Assembly: GCA_025526915.1 (NCBI GenBank)
Contig: JAHLKH010000066.1
Span: forward strand, 59,636 to 123,635
DNA length: 64,000 nucleotides
Reading direction: 5' to 3'
Source: Entophlyctis helioformis
Lineage: Eukaryota; Chytridiomycota; Chytridiomycetes; Chytridiales; Chytriomycetaceae
Below are positions 44,549-57,286 of the stretch, piece after piece. Each line of letters begins with the position of its first letter. Position 1 is the stretch's first letter. The notes under the pieces are model-generated. The model worked only from the letters and a program-made list of their open reading frames with translations. It was not told the origin of the DNA and made no database searches. The position numbers and the translations under genes were made by a program.

Positions 44549-47500
44549 ATGGCGCTTGCTTTCGACCAGGACTTTGTGGTGAGGCGGCTTGGCGCTGGAT
44601 GGCAACGTCCAGACACAGACGAGGCTGACTGGGGTTGGTGCGCTGCCGGTGCGTGCGGCGCAGACGTACAAGCTGCGGCTTGGGCTTTTCAACACAAAAG
44701 AGAGCCACTCGCAGCGGCTTGTTGCCCTGCCGCGCAGAGACGAGTTCGAGTACGTCTCGGCCATGGCGCCGCATCTGCAGCCGCCGGGCGGCATCCTGCC
44801 ACTGCACGGACCAGGGCAGTCGGGCCTGGCCACAGGGACGGCGTCGCATGCGTCGGGCGTCAACTTTGGCATGCGCAGCACCAGCATAAGCATGAGCATC
44901 GCAAGTGCTGCCGGCGGCGGCGGTCTCGGTGCTTCGTCCGAGGAGAGCGTGGCATCTGGCGCCACGGCTGCACGTCCGCATACGGCCAGCCACGCCAACA
45001 ACGCCAACAACGCCCACCACCAGCTTGGTGCTGGTGTTCCGCGCCGCAAGTCGCTGTTCATGCAGATCCAGCATGCCCAGATGAACCAGCTGCATGCCGG
45101 CCAGCAGCCTCACGACCAGCCGGTGGCTTCGTCGATCGAGTCGCTCTCTGGCGGCGGGGCGGTGGCGGTGGCCTCGGCTCAAGCAAAAGGACTCCTGCTG
45201 GATCCAAACTCGTCATGGCATCGGACGACCGCCTCAACAGCGACGGGTCGGCGCGGTCGCAAATGTCGCTGACAAGCCAGTCTGGCGTGGCTCAGGCCCG
45301 CAGAGAGCTCGCCAAGCTGGTCGAGTCTGTACGTAGCAGCGCCAATCAGAACGCGATTGGATCGCGGCCGGCCGGACCCTATGGCCATGGGCACGTCATG
45401 CCTGGTGGTCATGGCGCACCGCGTGCGGCTGGTGTGTTTGGATCTGGATCAGCATTGCGAGACGCCGGCAGTGCAGCCACCATCGTCCCTGCAGCCGTGA
45501 ACGCTGCAGCCCCAGTTGCCGCTGTCGGTGTCGCTGCCCGTGTTCCTCCGCCAGGAGACGCTGCGCCAGCACCCCAGCCATCACAGCAGCAGACTCTGGC
45601 ACAGATGCAACAGGCGCGTCTGTTACACCAGCAGCAAAAGTACCAGCAGCAGCAAAAACGGCAGCAGGAAAGGGAGAGACAAGAAGAGCTGGAAGAGCAA
45701 ATGCAGCAACAGCAAAAACTGCAGCCGCCAACATCGCCAAATCCGCCGTCTGCACATCCGCCGTCTGCACATCCTCCCTCGGTGCAACCTCCAGATCGCG
45801 TTTTTGATAGACGCCTTGCGCAAATGGAGCGCATTCGACAGCATACAGCAAAAGATCCGCAGGAGCATGCTCGGAGCGCAAGTGTCTCGGGTGCATCGTC
45901 CACTGCTCCACCTACGCCAGCAAGCGATCCATCCACTGAGCCATTAGCTGAGGCACAGTTTGGTCAGGCGGAACCGTCAAAGCTCCCCTTACGCGACGAC
46001 GACAAAACCGCCAAAGGCAATGCAAATGCTGGCGAAGCAGCCCAGAACCACGCATCTCGAGAACAGGCCCATCGCTCTCGCTCCAGTTCTGAGCCAGGAA
46101 AGCAAATCCAGCCATCTAAACTGCATCCTCCCCGTCGGCTTTCTCAACAGCCCATCATTCCTGAAGAGACGCTTGGAGACAATCAACGCGGAGCCCAGAG
46201 TCGCAGCCACACCGAGGCCGGCATAGACATGGAGGGTCTTATTCGGACGTATGATCCTCAGGGGCAAGTGCCACTGACATCAAGCAATAGCGCTGACAGC
46301 AGTAAGGAGCGCATGGACGACCTCGACGGTTCGTCAGATGCAAGGTCCGTCCTCCAACCATGCATTTCATCTTATTCATCAATGCCACACGACCATTTAC
46401 TGACTATTCTCCAACCCATGCTTTAGAGACGGCAACTCTCCCCAGTCTGGCTCGGTCGAGTTTGAAGAGGAAGGCATCGATTTAGATGCTGTCAAATCCG
46501 TCGTGATTGACAACAAGACCAGTCTGTCGCGAGCAAGCTCCGTTGCAAGCCTGCGAGCGTTGGACTCTGCACAGCCGGCGGGTACAGAAAACAACCAGCC
46601 AGCCTATACGGCTGCCGATGGGGCTGCGGCGCCAACTCACACTGGCGGCCAAGAAAAGCAACAGCCTGGCGCGCTCGACACGGGCAATGCCCACGCCTCA
46701 GCAGTCCGTAGCGGTGGCAGCGGTGGTGATGCACATGGCGGCGACAGTAAAGTCGCGTCTGAGCAAAAGCCGCGCACAGCTACCTCGGAGTCAGAGTCGG
46801 GCCAAGACGGCGACAAGGACGAGCACGCGCATGGCCAGGCCGACAACCTCTTTATCAAGAGACCACTCTCTCCAACCAGAGAGGCATCGTCTGTTGCCAA
46901 GCGCTCGTCTGTCTTTGGCCAGCTCCGGCCTTCGGACGACCCTCCCTTGACGTCGCCTCAGAAACCCGTCTCTGCCCTGTCGGCCATGATGGACAAGAAG
47001 CCAAGCAAAGCCAATCCATTTGCACAGGCATACGCCGCCTTTGTAAGTTGTGCCATGCCCTTTGGCTCGTTGGAGCCCAGATGAAAGCAAGATGCCCCCC
47101 AATGTATTTTACAACCCCTCGAACAAATCGCATTCTCCGTTCTCCCCCATGCTGCACACGCTTGACAGCTAAACCGAACATGGCTGCAAACAATGTGTGT
47201 GGACAGAGCGGCAAGGGAGATCCAACTGCCGTCAAGCTGAAGATCTATTTGCCGTTCAGCAAAGACCCGCTCAAGCCGCTGTTCATTTCGACAAAGCGCG
47301 AGGCGTCGGTTGAGGAAGTCATTGGGTTCACGCTCTTTGAGTATGTGAACGAAAGTCGCTCGCCAATGCTGCCAGAAAAGACATGGGCCATCACCAACTG
47401 GTCGTTGAGGATTGCTGAAGACGATGGATCCATCGATGACGACTTTCCAGGTAGGATACCCATCGAGCTGAGCACAAGCATGCGCCCTCATTGACACATT

Positions 47501-48837
47501 GGCAACCCTCCCATCACTCTCGACAGCCGTGGATCGTAACCGCAAGATCCAAAAGTTTGGGCATGACCACTTTGCCATCTGCAGTGCTTTGCCAATCGAC
47601 GGTAAGCCCCTAAAGTCATGCGCATGCTGCGTGAACACGCTGTTGCTACGAGACTCATTCTATCCCTGGCAGATCCGGCACCTAATCCTGCTGTTTCTCG
47701 CGGTCCGCAGAAAGCACAGACGGCACAGCCAGAAGACGTTCAACCAGCCAGCGCCTCTGACGCGTCAAGCCCATCGGGCGGACAACCGCCTGGGTCATCA
47801 CCGGCAGCAGCCTCGATCTTCCTCAAGATCCATCTCTACTCAACACTGGAAGTGAAGCAGACAACAACGATGCAGATGCCGCTGAACATACCCATGTCGG
47901 AAGTGTTTGATCGCATTTGCCGCAAGCGCAAGTATGACTCCAAAGACTATGTTCTCAAGATGGCCGATGTCAAGACAGACGTGCCCTTGGACAAGACACT
48001 GGAGCAGCTGGCGGCTACAGAGTTTTGTGTGCTCAAGCGTGCCAGTGGTGGAGGTAAAACATGGAACTTGGGCCAGCGCAAAGCTGCAGACATGAGCGCG
48101 TTACTGATGTGCTCGCTACCAGCCGGAGATGTCTTTCTGCGTCCCCCCGACGAAGAGGATCTGTCAAAGTCGGAAAAGACTGACGAGAAGCCGTTCATGA
48201 CCGAGGACTTCCGGTCTGTTTACAAGGTATGCAGACTCGATGCCATGTGCATTTGTATGCATTGCATGTCTGCAACGGCGCAAACGATCGCTCGTTGCTC
48301 ACCCGCCGCCGTGCATGCACACAGCAATACCCTGTCGTGTACAAGCATCTCATGGGACGGCACGACCGCAACCTGACCATCGACGGAGAGTACATTCATC
48401 TTGTTGCTGCTGAAACGAAAGCCTTTTTCGACCGTGGCAAAACCACAGTAAGTCAATGCACGGCTGCAGATGGACCGGAGCGGTGTTGTGGACATGGCAC
48501 GCTGATCTCACACCGGACTCTGTGTGGCGGCGAACCTTGCAGAACTCGTTCCATATCAGCTCGATCGTGTCGTGCAAGCAGCTGAAAAAGAAGAGCATAA
48601 ACTTCAAGTTGATTATCCGGCGCAATCATGATGTCAAAGTTTACGAGCTGGACGCGGCAAGTGAGACCGAAGCAGGTATGCGACTGGCGTGGGCCGGCTT
48701 GTGACAGTGCCTAGACTCATTGAAGGTGTTTGTTTACGCATTGACGCCCATGTCTATGATCAGGCGACATTTGCACACGGATCACAGCCATGCTGTCCAT
48801 GGCGCGCGGGTCTGCAGCGGTTGACGAAACATCGTGA
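44549..48837 (+). CDS. SIN1: SIN1/AVO1 (MAPKAP1) subunit of TOR complex 2
   Basis: Start MALAFDQDFVVRRL at 44549. A long disordered, Gln-rich region (44900-47040) precedes the CRIM domain: SGKGDPTAVKLKIYLPFSKDPLKPLFISTKREASVEEVIGFTLFEYVN, then EKTWAITNWSLRIAEDDGSIDDDFP. The RAS-binding-like domain (IFLKIHLYSTLEVKQTTTMQMPLNIPMSEVFDRICRKRK) and PH domain (QYPVVYKHLMGRHDRNLTIDGEYIHL, CKQLKKKSINFKLIIRRNHDVKVYELDAAS, final exon GDICTRITAMLSMARG) follow. SIN1 selects TORC2 substrates such as AGC kinases at the plasma membrane. The frame shifts twice near the N-terminus (about 44591 and 45206), each by one base at a homopolymer. The final splice from 48675 into 48766-48837 is inferred. Confidence 0.85.
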
Positions 48838-48860
48838 TCTTGCCAGCCTCTCATTCGCGC

Positions 48861-48867
48861 TATAAGA
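48861..48867 (+). promoter_or_regulatory. TATA-like element before the disordered orphan gene
   Basis: TATAAGA lies 53 bases upstream of ATG 48920, in the 82-bp space after the SIN1 stop. Confidence 0.4.
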
Positions 48868-48919
48868 GCATTAGTAAATCACGTCACCCTCCTTAGCAAT
48901 CGCTTACAATTTCACAGCG

Positions 48920-51900
48920 ATGGATTGTCAAGACGAGGAAGCGTCTGACCGTGGAGTGGGCGCCACAGCGGGCATTGAAAACGGAGACGGAGACGCCTTG
49001 CTGCCTCATGATCGCAGCAGCGCCAATCAAGTACCAGGCAGCTGCGATCGAGAGCCCGTCGCCGCTGACGCAAGCCAGCTGCCCATCGCGGTGCAAGACC
49101 ACGAGTTCGTCGCAAACGATTTCAGCATCACCTATGCCGAGCAACACTCGCCCGACGCACCAGACGTGGCGGCCGAGCTGGGCCCATTCGCTGGTGCTGC
49201 GGCACTCCCACAGTCTCAGCCCCAACTTCCATCCACAGATCGAGACAGGCTGCCTTCAAACGACAGCGCAGTGGATCGGCAGAGAGATGCAGACCTGGAT
49301 CACATTGCTGCAGAGGTTCTCGACGCGGTCCCTGCTGCTCAGACAAGCGCACCACCGGCAGCAAATCACCCAGACTCCGACAGTGGCACGGTTGTTGTTC
49401 TCACGGCGGCATCTGACGAGGCATTGGTGGCCGCCGGTCCAGTTGCCGCGCCAGAAGCTTCTGCATCCGACTCAGCGACACCGGCACACATTGCCGCTCC
49501 AAACACCGCTCCTCATCCTCCTCCTGCTTCTCCGTCCCCTGTGGCTGCTGGTTTTCTAGCTCGGTTCCCTCTTGATAACCTTCGGGCTGTTCGATCGGAG
49601 CACCAGCTGTTGTCGAGTAGAGGCGGCACTGGCTCGCCACATGGCAGTCGGACGCGACTTGACGCGGCCTTTCGAAGTCGCAGTGGCTACATCTACGAAA
49701 GCAAGTCAGGGCCACGCGCGGCGTCTGGCACTTTGGATCGTCGTGGCGAGGTCGTGACCAAGCCAAGTTCAGAAGCACCAGCAGGCGATTTCGAGGATCG
49801 CGTTGAGCTGACCCGTGTGGCGGACCTTGACGGCGTTTCACGGACAGTGGTGACAAGACGGTCGCAGCTGATCTTTGTTCCGATGGAGGGCGAAGAGCAT
49901 GAAGTGACAGACAATACTGCATGTGCCAGCACGGACGTCCAACAGCAACAGCATCAGCAGCAACAGCAACAGCAAGAAGGATCGCCTCTGGATGACGCAG
50001 ATAGTCACGCAATGGCATACATCTCGGACGAAGGAAATGCGGGCGTTGATGCTGCACCCGAGAGATCAACAGACATGGAGCACAATCCCGTTGCACAGAT
50101 CGACCTAATGGAACGCATTTATCAGGATGGCGGCATCAATGAGCGAAGCAGCAGCCAACGCAATCTGAAGCACTCGGCCTATGAGGACAGCAGGATCATC
50201 ACCAAAGAGCTGCTCTTGGACGACACCAACGCAGACCCCGTGCGCATCACCCGTGTCTCATTCAGTGTCCACGATGTCTCTGCCGCCTCCACTACAGATC
50301 GGCCGCAGTCGTCGCGCACATTGCCACCGAGCGCACATCCAACCCTGTCGCCTGTTTCCTTTAGCCACATCCCGCGGTTAGTGTCGCCACGACGGCACAT
50401 GGCCAGCAACGAACCCAACACTCTGAGCATCCACTATTCAGCGTCGAGTGCAGCGACTGGACGGGGATCTGTCAAACAGAGCGACGCAAAGGTTCAGACG
50501 CCGTCTCGAATCCCGGTTGTGCGAGACCGCGCACTGGCGATCCAAACGGCTATTGCTGTAGAAAGCGCTCGCTTCACGTCAGCCGACCCAAATGCACGAT
50601 ATGTCAGCCACGAGTCCAAGCGGCAGCATCAAAACAACGGGATCGAGCCACACGCAGCCGTTCTCCAGGCGGCTGGACAACGCGCCGTTTCATTTGATGT
50701 GACCAAGGAAGCTGCGGTGACAAGAGGAGCGGCGGCAGCCGACAGACCGCAAAGGAATGGGCATCAAGAGGGCGTATCGGCTGACGATCAGGCGATCGAT
50801 GACGGTTCAAACAGTGCACCTCTTGTCTTGGACCAACCCCACGCCTCACATCCCAGCGAGGCGAACCAAGGCGACGGTGGCATTGGTGACAGCGGAGAGC
50901 CCGATCCCGTGCAGTCTCGACATGAAGACGCTTCAGGGCAAACAGCTGGGCACGAGCCAAGCCCAGATACAACAACCCAACAGACAACTGGATTGCAGAA
51001 CAAGAGCCCAAAGCGCAAGAAGCACATTTTCAAGCGACCCCACCTGGCATCTACTGCAATCGAAACCCCAAAAGAGATTCGTCCAGGGCATGCCAACCTT
51101 CTTCTCACGGCCAACGGTCTCTATGTTCGAGGTACGGAGCCTGTTAAGCAGTGCTTGGCGTGCTCGATGGATCGATTGCTGACTCTGTTGACGGGACGCT
51201 GGAGCCAGACGCAGAGTTGCAAGGCGACCAGTCCAAGATCCCGCTCAGGCCAAGCGAGCGCAGCACAACCGCGTTGAGCTGGTACCAAGACAACACCCAC
51301 GCATCGGTTGGTCCGTGTCTGCCCTCGCTGGACAGCCGGCCCATTTCGCAACGGTTCAAGCAAAAGTTCCGCATGAACCGATCGGCCGAGCGGCGTCCAG
51401 ATGATCAGTTCTCGCCCTACAGCCAGCCACTGCCGCTTGCACGAGACATGCCTGTCATCCAAAAGCCGCTGGATAAGCGGCACAAGCTCATGCGCGAGTT
51501 CAAAACAAGGCGTGAGATGTTGCTTCAGGAGGTGTATCTTGGCCCGACATCGGTCAATCCGCGCACGTTTCTCAAGCATGTCACTGGCCTTCAACGGCCC
51601 GATCTGGCGCCAGGAGCAGAGTCACAGCCGCTGGCACCGACGTTCAATGTGGCCCATCCGAGCCACGAAACCTATGCGATTCTCGGCAACGTGCACTGGC
51701 GTGAGCAGGCCATGACGGATGCTGATCTGGGGTTGGACGTGCACACATGCGCGGCAGATCTCGCAAACGCAAGCCCCGATCGCAGCCACCTGGTGAGCGG
51801 CGGGAATGCCTTGGCTGGCATTGCGTCTGTGCCTGGAGTTTACGGTCTTCCCAGAGTCGCCGCGGTGGGGGGAGGGGTTGCTCACGGAGAGGCTGGGACC

Positions 51901-52545
51901 GGCTTCCGTGGCAACCCTGCGGCAGCCATAGTGCCAAGTGCAGCAGTAGGCTATTCGGCAGCAACACCGCGCTTTGCAGGCACGCCGATGCGCGCAGGGT
52001 ATAGCAGCACAGCCAACAGCACATATGCTGGGTTCGGACGCGACCATGTGCACTACACTTTTGACAGTGAGCCGTCGCCCTATCATGTCGGTGGATACGG
52101 GCAGCAGACTGGCAATCTGGAGTCTGCTGGCACAGCCAGTCATGGGATTCACGACAAGGTCTTGCTAGTGCGATTACATGACAATGCATCCAGCCAGCAC
52201 TCATCGCATGCGCACGCACACGCACACGCACACTCGCTCGCCGACAAGCAATCGACACCGCCATCGTTGGGACCTGGTGATGATCTGCAGCATCTGCCGC
52301 TCGGCCCACACCAGCAACTCCACAGCCACTACATGGTGCACCGCATTCCACCAACGATGCATTTCAAGTTTCCAGAGCGGCTGTCGCATGGCCTGACACG
52401 CGGAGGACGATATGGAAACAGCACAGCTGGAAGCGATGATGTCAAGCGCATGATGCACGGCATGGAGCATGTGCCGCCGCAACTGCCGGCTCTCTTGCAC
52501 GTGTCAGAGCGAGAGCCCACCATCGTGTCCATTGCAGATGACTGA
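48920..52545 (+). CDS. Large disordered protein, unknown
   Basis: Not recognised. About 1200 aa in two overlapping frames (48920-51277 and 51148-52545) that join if one base is missing at 51146 (the AA in EPVKQ becomes AAA). The N-terminal 700 residues are Ala/Pro/Ser/Asp/Gln-rich with no fold in sight. A possible conserved segment is FKQKFRMNRSAERRPDDQFSPYSQPLPLARDMPVIQKPLDKRHKLMREFKTRREMLLQEVYLGPTSVNPRTFLKHVTGLQRPDL, and NVAHPSHETYAILGNVHWREQA after it. A TATA-like element precedes the start. It ends 98 bases from the convergent metallophosphoesterase. Confidence 0.65.
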
Positions 52546-52643
52546 TGCTGATGTGTCAATGTGCCTGGTAGACTGTGGTAGACCATCAATGATACATTGT
52601 AAATCATTATTCGCCATCTTTACAGCATATTGTGGCCAAGGCC

Positions 52644-53954
52644 TTACAATGTGTGCATGGAAACGCTTTCAAACGTCCACCGCAAGCGCTCATGCAGGCT
52701 GTTTGATGGGCGGAGCGTGACTATGGCAAAACGTCCGTCGCGCAATGGACCCGCATTAATGACAGGGATGGCACCAAGCTGCGATACACCCCACGAATGG
52801 TGCGCGTGGCCATGAACATGAAACACAATGTGTGCCCTGGGCTTGTCTCCTTGTGACGATGCGAATCTATCTGGAGGCTGGAAGGCTTGGGACGCAAGCA
52901 GACTCCTGAGGCGACGATTTCCAGTGTCTTTTGCACTTGCCGCTTGCCAAGGCGTGTAGTCTACAACTGCAGTTCCTGTAAAAATGCACGCACATCGGTG
53001 TCGTTTAGCCAGGCAGGCACGCGATCGTGGATCGTTGGCTTTGGAGACGCACCGAGCAAAGACGGTCCGGCATGTGTCATGGTGATGTACGATCCTTCTG
53101 GTTCGCTCTGGATTCTACGAAACAGATTGTCAAGAGCTGGATCGATGATGGATGCAGGATCGTGCGTGAGGCCAGGTATGGGATTACTTGTTGGCGTGGC
53201 ATCAGAGTCAACAGCCGCGCTGGTCGTGCTGCCGCCAACTCCACCGATCCGCAACCCAGGCGCTGTATGTTGTTGCCACGGCACATGTGAGGAATGCAGC
53301 GTGCTTGCATGCGAGGCAGCATCCATTCCTACCGACTGGCCTGATGGTCCTGTGCACGTTGCCTGCATCGGACGAGGGATGTGCGCTCGTCGCATCGGCA
53401 CCAGACGACGGCAGCCGAGAGACAACCGACCATGGATCGTGGTTTCCTGCGAGGATATGAGTGCCGGCTATGCAAACACAAGCGTGCGTGCCAAGGTCGC
53501 AGACACCCTCTCACCAGGCACAAAGAAGAGTTGAGGAGCCAGAGGCCGCAGGGCATTGAGCATCGCCGCAAAGTCTTTGCTCTGTTTCTGCTCCAGCTGG
53601 GCATGGATGGCGGCCGTCGCTCTTGCTTGCGGATCGTTCAAGTCGGCAGCACCCATGGCGCTCCTTGCGCCAACGCCAAGGGCTCTTGCGACGGCATGGA
53701 TGCCGGCGGACGTGCTGTGGTCGGGCAGATTCAGGAGGTCGCCGCTGACGAGACTGGCATCGATGCTGGCAAGCGGCAAGCAAGCAGCAGAGAGCGTGAG
53801 CGAGCTTGCGCCAATTGTGCATGCGCAGCATCTGTGCGGCCGCAATGCAAGCCAACCTTGTCTTGGAGTGCCTCAGCCATGCCTTTAGGCCGTTGACGCA
53901 GTCGATACGTCCATGCACGTCGCCAACCACAAGGAATCTCAGCGATCGTTGCAT
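52644..53954 (-). CDS. Calcineurin-like metallophosphoesterase
   Basis: MQRSLRFLVVGDVHGRIDCVNGLKAWLRHS starts at 53954. Metal-ligand motifs in order: GDVHG, SLVSGDLLNLPD (after an intron), FVPGNHDP (made by splicing VPG to GNHDP), TMTHAGPSLL, and the C-terminal HVHGHAHHSWGVSQ. It ends with PVINAGPLRDGRFAIV. These are the five metallophosphoesterase signatures, so a binuclear metal site is expected; the substrate is unknown. The frame needs one extra T in the T5 run at 52980-52984; without it a stop follows QELQL. Confidence 0.8.
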
Positions 53955-54064
53955 TTCGTAAAGGGAAAACGTTCATTGTGAAAGAAGCCGAGAAGCTGCT
54001 GAGCGACTCAGAGGAGCAGGAAAGGCAGTGGTGGGCAGGCGGTTTGGGCAGAGGTCAGATGCCA

Positions 54065-54478
54065 GAGAAGCGGCGCTCCTCTTCGTTCTTCTTGGTGTGC
54101 AGATATGACTGTCGGTGCGATGGATCGTGTTAGAATGGCAGACTGTTCATGTGAAGGACCAACGTTGACGTAGAACAGCGGCGAGCCCGCACACACACAC
54201 ACACAAATACATACCTGGCAGAAGCAGAAGAAGAAGAAGCCCGCATAGATAAATGCAGCCACGTAGCATGCCCGCGCCACGGCAATCGGGTCTTTTGGGG
54301 CATTCTTGCCCTCGACGAGCTCGTCAACGCGTGCCTGGTAAAGCGCACCCATCCCCAGCTGTTGGCGCCGACGAGCATGAGATGCGTTGGGCATTGCCGT
54401 TGGTGGAGAGTTCCAGCAGAGGCCCATGCCGCATTCCAGTTGACGTTTCCAGCCCGGTCCAGTATCGTCGTTGTCCAT
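54065..54478 (-). CDS. Small single-pass membrane protein, unknown
   Basis: Not recognised. The end is well supported: YQARVDELVEGKNAPKDPIAVARACYVAAFIYAGFFFFCFCQ, spliced (donor GTATGT near 54217, acceptor near 54112) to SYLHTKKNEEERRFSGI. The hydrophobic helix AFIYAGFFFFCFC is followed by a charged cytosolic-type tail. The start at ATG 54478 (MDNDDTGPGWKR) is uncertain, because an intron may lie between 54360 and 54440. Confidence 0.5.
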
Positions 54479-54570
54479 TCAGATCCAGCGCAGCGCAGCC
54501 GTGGCATGCCACCAGAGCCAAGCAAAGTCAGCGAGATGCTCAGCAAGCTTCCAACGCTACGCAGCAGCAA

Positions 54571-55107
54571 ACACTGGCTCTCCAGTCAAGGGCCAGAGAG
54601 GACGGCTGCCGCACAAAGCAGGGCTATTGTCTGGCTCGTATCTAGGCATGCAGCTCACCAGGAAGACGATGCCGCACACACTGATGACCGAGCACTGCAA
54701 CGCCGACCCTTGCGACACGAAGATGAGCTTTGCGTTCGACGCCATCTGTGCCGACGCCGGTAAGCATGCCAAACCACCGCCGGTTAGAGTCAGCAGCCAG
54801 CATGGACGGCCAGTCTGCAAAGCGCATCCTCAAGCATGCGACCTTTGTAACAGTGGGCCGTTTGAGTCGATCCTCGATTCAATCACCGATGGCGGAAATC
54901 ACAGCGTCAAACTCGTATCACGTGATGTGACACGTGACTAGATGGATCTGCTCGCTACTCTCGCATACAAAGTCGATGCCAAATGTCCAGACAGCTCTTG
55001 CTAGGACAGAGGCAGAGACATGCATGCATGCCTTGCGGACAGATTGATGTTCTTCAGCACCAAGTGTATTCACAATAAAAAGGGTATGCCTTGGAGGAAA
55101 AAGGAAG
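54571..55107. other. Gene-poor stretch with paired CACGTG motifs
   Basis: No convincing gene. TCACGTGA (54918-54925) and CACGTGAC (about 54932-54939) lie close together, echoing the pair at 9144-9165. A plus-strand ORF from 54471 to 54941 runs through it but has no recognisable protein signature. AATAAA occurs on the plus strand at 55074-55079. Confidence 0.5.
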
Positions 55108-56159
55108 TCAAGGAAGGAAAAGAACTGGAATGTAAGCGATCACTGGGATGACGGGCTGAACGGACTCCAAGCCATAAAGACTCCCACGTCGTTTGACTCG
55201 GGAACTAAGAGACATGATCGAGATGTTAGCGTGACGAGGCTGCAGTAGCACGAGCAAGCAGGACCAACACTGACAATCGGTAGAGTAGTGGAAGCCACAC
55301 GATTCGTAAAAGCGAACAGCCTCAAACAAGGAAAAGAGCAGGATGGTCTTGGCACGCTCGTAGGCGGTGTGCTTGATGCTATGCACACGGTATTGTAAAG
55401 AGCGAGCATCAGTTGCTGCAAACCAAAGAACAGTGCGTTGCAGCGGACCAGCCTTCAGAAACACTGGCCATCAAGCTCACCGCGACATGAGAAGTTTGCC
55501 AATCCCAGAACGGCGGCAGTCCTTGGCGACTGCAAACGACTGAACATACAGGTACTTGCGCATCATCACCATATCACTGGCTGCAATGATCTTGCGCGTC
55601 TGAGTGTCAACAAGAACCTCCTCGGTGAATGCATCCTCGTGATCTTCGTGCCGCAGCGGCATGTCGATGCCCTTCTCATCGAAAATGGAGTCGATCATGC
55701 CTCGGACTGCATGGTACATGTACGACTGGCTGCTGTCAAACTGCGAGGGCGGACCTTGGATCGTGACAAGGCTGGTCGGACGGCCGTGGTTGATGGCAGG
55801 ATGTGTGATGATGCGAGCAGGCTCCGCCGGCGTTTCCTGACTTTCGTCCAACTCGAGATCAACCATCCACTTGTCCGCAATGTTTAAATCCATGCCGATA
55901 TTTCTTGGCATGGACAGGTTGTCTGTTTTTGGTTTGGGCACACCAGTGAGCCAGGCTGCTGAAAGATCCAGAAAGGCTGGACGATATAGGCAGCATGTGC
56001 AGCACTCGGCATACCTTTGATGGACTTGTCGCGAAGTTTCATGAACTTGTCGTGGCGTTTCTTGCGCCTGTCTTGCTCCACAATCTTGGCGCGATAACTT
56101 ACTGAGCATCTCTCTGCACGGACGTCTTTGCCCTTGAACGATGCAACAATCGTCGCCAT
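55108..56159 (-). CDS. GNAT-family N-acetyltransferase
   Basis: MATIVASFKGKDVRAERCSVSYRAKIVEQDRRKKRHDKFMKLRDK starts at 56159, followed by an intron and DLSAAWLTGVPKPKTDN. A mid-protein region (EVLVDTQTRKIIAASDMVMMRKYLYVQSFAVAKDCRRSGIGKLLMSR) contains the GNAT motif A (acetyl-CoA loop R-x2-G-I-G) and strand 4. AVRFYESCGFHYS is the motif B tail. The 3' part (55108-55240) may hold another intron, so the last 60 residues are uncertain. The acetylated substrate is not known. Confidence 0.7.
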
Positions 56160-56209
56160 GAGTGCCTCGGTGTACGTGGGTCTGTGTCCAACCTGGCAGA
56201 CGTTGGCAT

Positions 56210-57286
56210 CTAAGCGTCCAAGCGAAACGATGTGGGGCCAAGGCGTGAGCGAGCCGGAGAGTCCATCTGTCTTTTACAGCAAGCCGACAAGCGCAAGCAC
56301 GCACCATATGCTGCGCACATCTCTTGAAGCAGTGCCTCTGTTTTGGCACGAATTCTGCCGGGAGTCCGACGCTGCAGAGGTAACTTTCTGGTTGATGCCG
56401 GGGAAGTGGTGCGATGCAATGGGACGTGCGGCTGGGTATGGGCAGTCTCTGCGGTAGCGCGTGACGCACTTGGACGCGTGCTGAGGACAAGGCGGGGCGG
56501 AGGGGGTGCAGGAGGTGCAGGAGGTGCAGGAGGTGCAGGAGGCGTGCTGATCAACACGGGGCAGAGCGGCTTTGCACTGCGGCTCTGCAAGGGTGTGGTT
56601 GTTGGTGAAAGCTCATCCAGCGACGACGACGACGAGACGGACGCTGAAAGGGTCGGAGGTGGCGAGGGAAGAAAGCCTGCTGCCCGCGATAACGATGGCG
56701 TTGGCGTTGGCGTTGCAAGATGTTGCAGCTGCGGGTCGCCGACCAGCTGGGGCGAGACGTCAAGCGCGTCGAGCGAAGCGCGTCTGGTTGCCGACAGCGG
56801 AGGGCTCAGCCGTGTCCATTCGGCGGCCTTGGCAGCGAGCTGGGCCGTCGTGTGAACGGCCTCGTTGTTGGCATTGGCAGCCAATGCCGAGGCCTTGGCA
56901 TGCGTCACCTGGGCATTGGAGTGGAACTCGAACGACTGGGCATAGGCAAGAAAGGCGTTGGCCTGGTCTGCCGCGGCCTGGGCCTTGACGGCCGCGGCAC
57001 GGGCCATCCGAAAGCGAAGGCTGGAGACGAGAGCTTGGCGAGCGTTGCGGCTGGCAAACGCCAAGGCGCCGGCGCGGCACTCGACCGACGCCCGCGCCTC
57101 GAGCCGGGCCATCGTGCCGCGGGAGCTGATAATCAGTCGGGAGCGGGGGCCGAGGACCTTTGCAGACAGGTAGTTGCGGAACGAGTCGCTGACGTGCTGC
57201 TTCTCGAACAGCCGTATCCTCTCTGCGAGCGGGAGGCTGTGGTCGTGCATGCGGCGCAGGTTGGTGGCAGCATTGCTTCGCAACAT
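56210..57286 (-). CDS. Ala-rich helical protein, unknown
   Basis: Not recognised. 358 aa starting MLRSNAATNLRRMHDHSLPLAERIRLFEKQHVSDSFRNYLSAKV. A long Ala/Arg-rich helical stretch (ARASVECRAGALAFASRNARQALVSSLRFRMARAAAVKAQAAADQANAFLAYAQSFEF) is followed by a Pro/Ser/Thr-rich part that includes a PPAPPAPPAPP run (GGTGCAGGA repeats, 56506-56545). The end (about 56210-56360) is compositionally different and may include an intron. It lies 50 bases upstream of the GNAT start, in tandem. Confidence 0.55.
   Translation of the reverse strand: MLRSNAATNLRRMHDHSLPLAERIRLFEKQHVSDSFRNYLSAKVLGPRSRLIISSRGTMARLEARASVECRAGALAFASRNARQALVSSLRFRMARAAAVKAQAAADQANAFLAYAQSFEFHSNAQVTHAKASALAANANNEAVHTTAQLAAKAAEWTRLSPPLSATRRASLDALDVSPQLVGDPQLQHLATPTPTPSLSRAAGFLPSPPPTLSASVSSSSSLDELSPTTTPLQSRSAKPLCPVLISTPPAPPAPPAPPAPPPPRLVLSTRPSASRATAETAHTQPHVPLHRTTSPASTRKLPLQRRTPGRIRAKTEALLQEMCAAYGACLRLSACCKRQMDSPARSRLGPTSFRLDA

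Noticed and set aside
44549..45240. Main-frame reading of the SIN1 N-terminus (RPDTDEADWGWCAAG and onward)
   Set aside because: The other frame (TQTRLTGVGALPVRAAQTYKLRLGLF) reads more like protein. The Cys/Arg-rich version is probably out of frame because of the homopolymer shifts.
54471..54941. Plus-strand open frame with several Cys
   Set aside because: No family signature, unusual composition, overlap with the small minus-strand gene's 5' end and with regulatory-looking CACGTG motifs. Kept only as a note in the gene-poor stretch.
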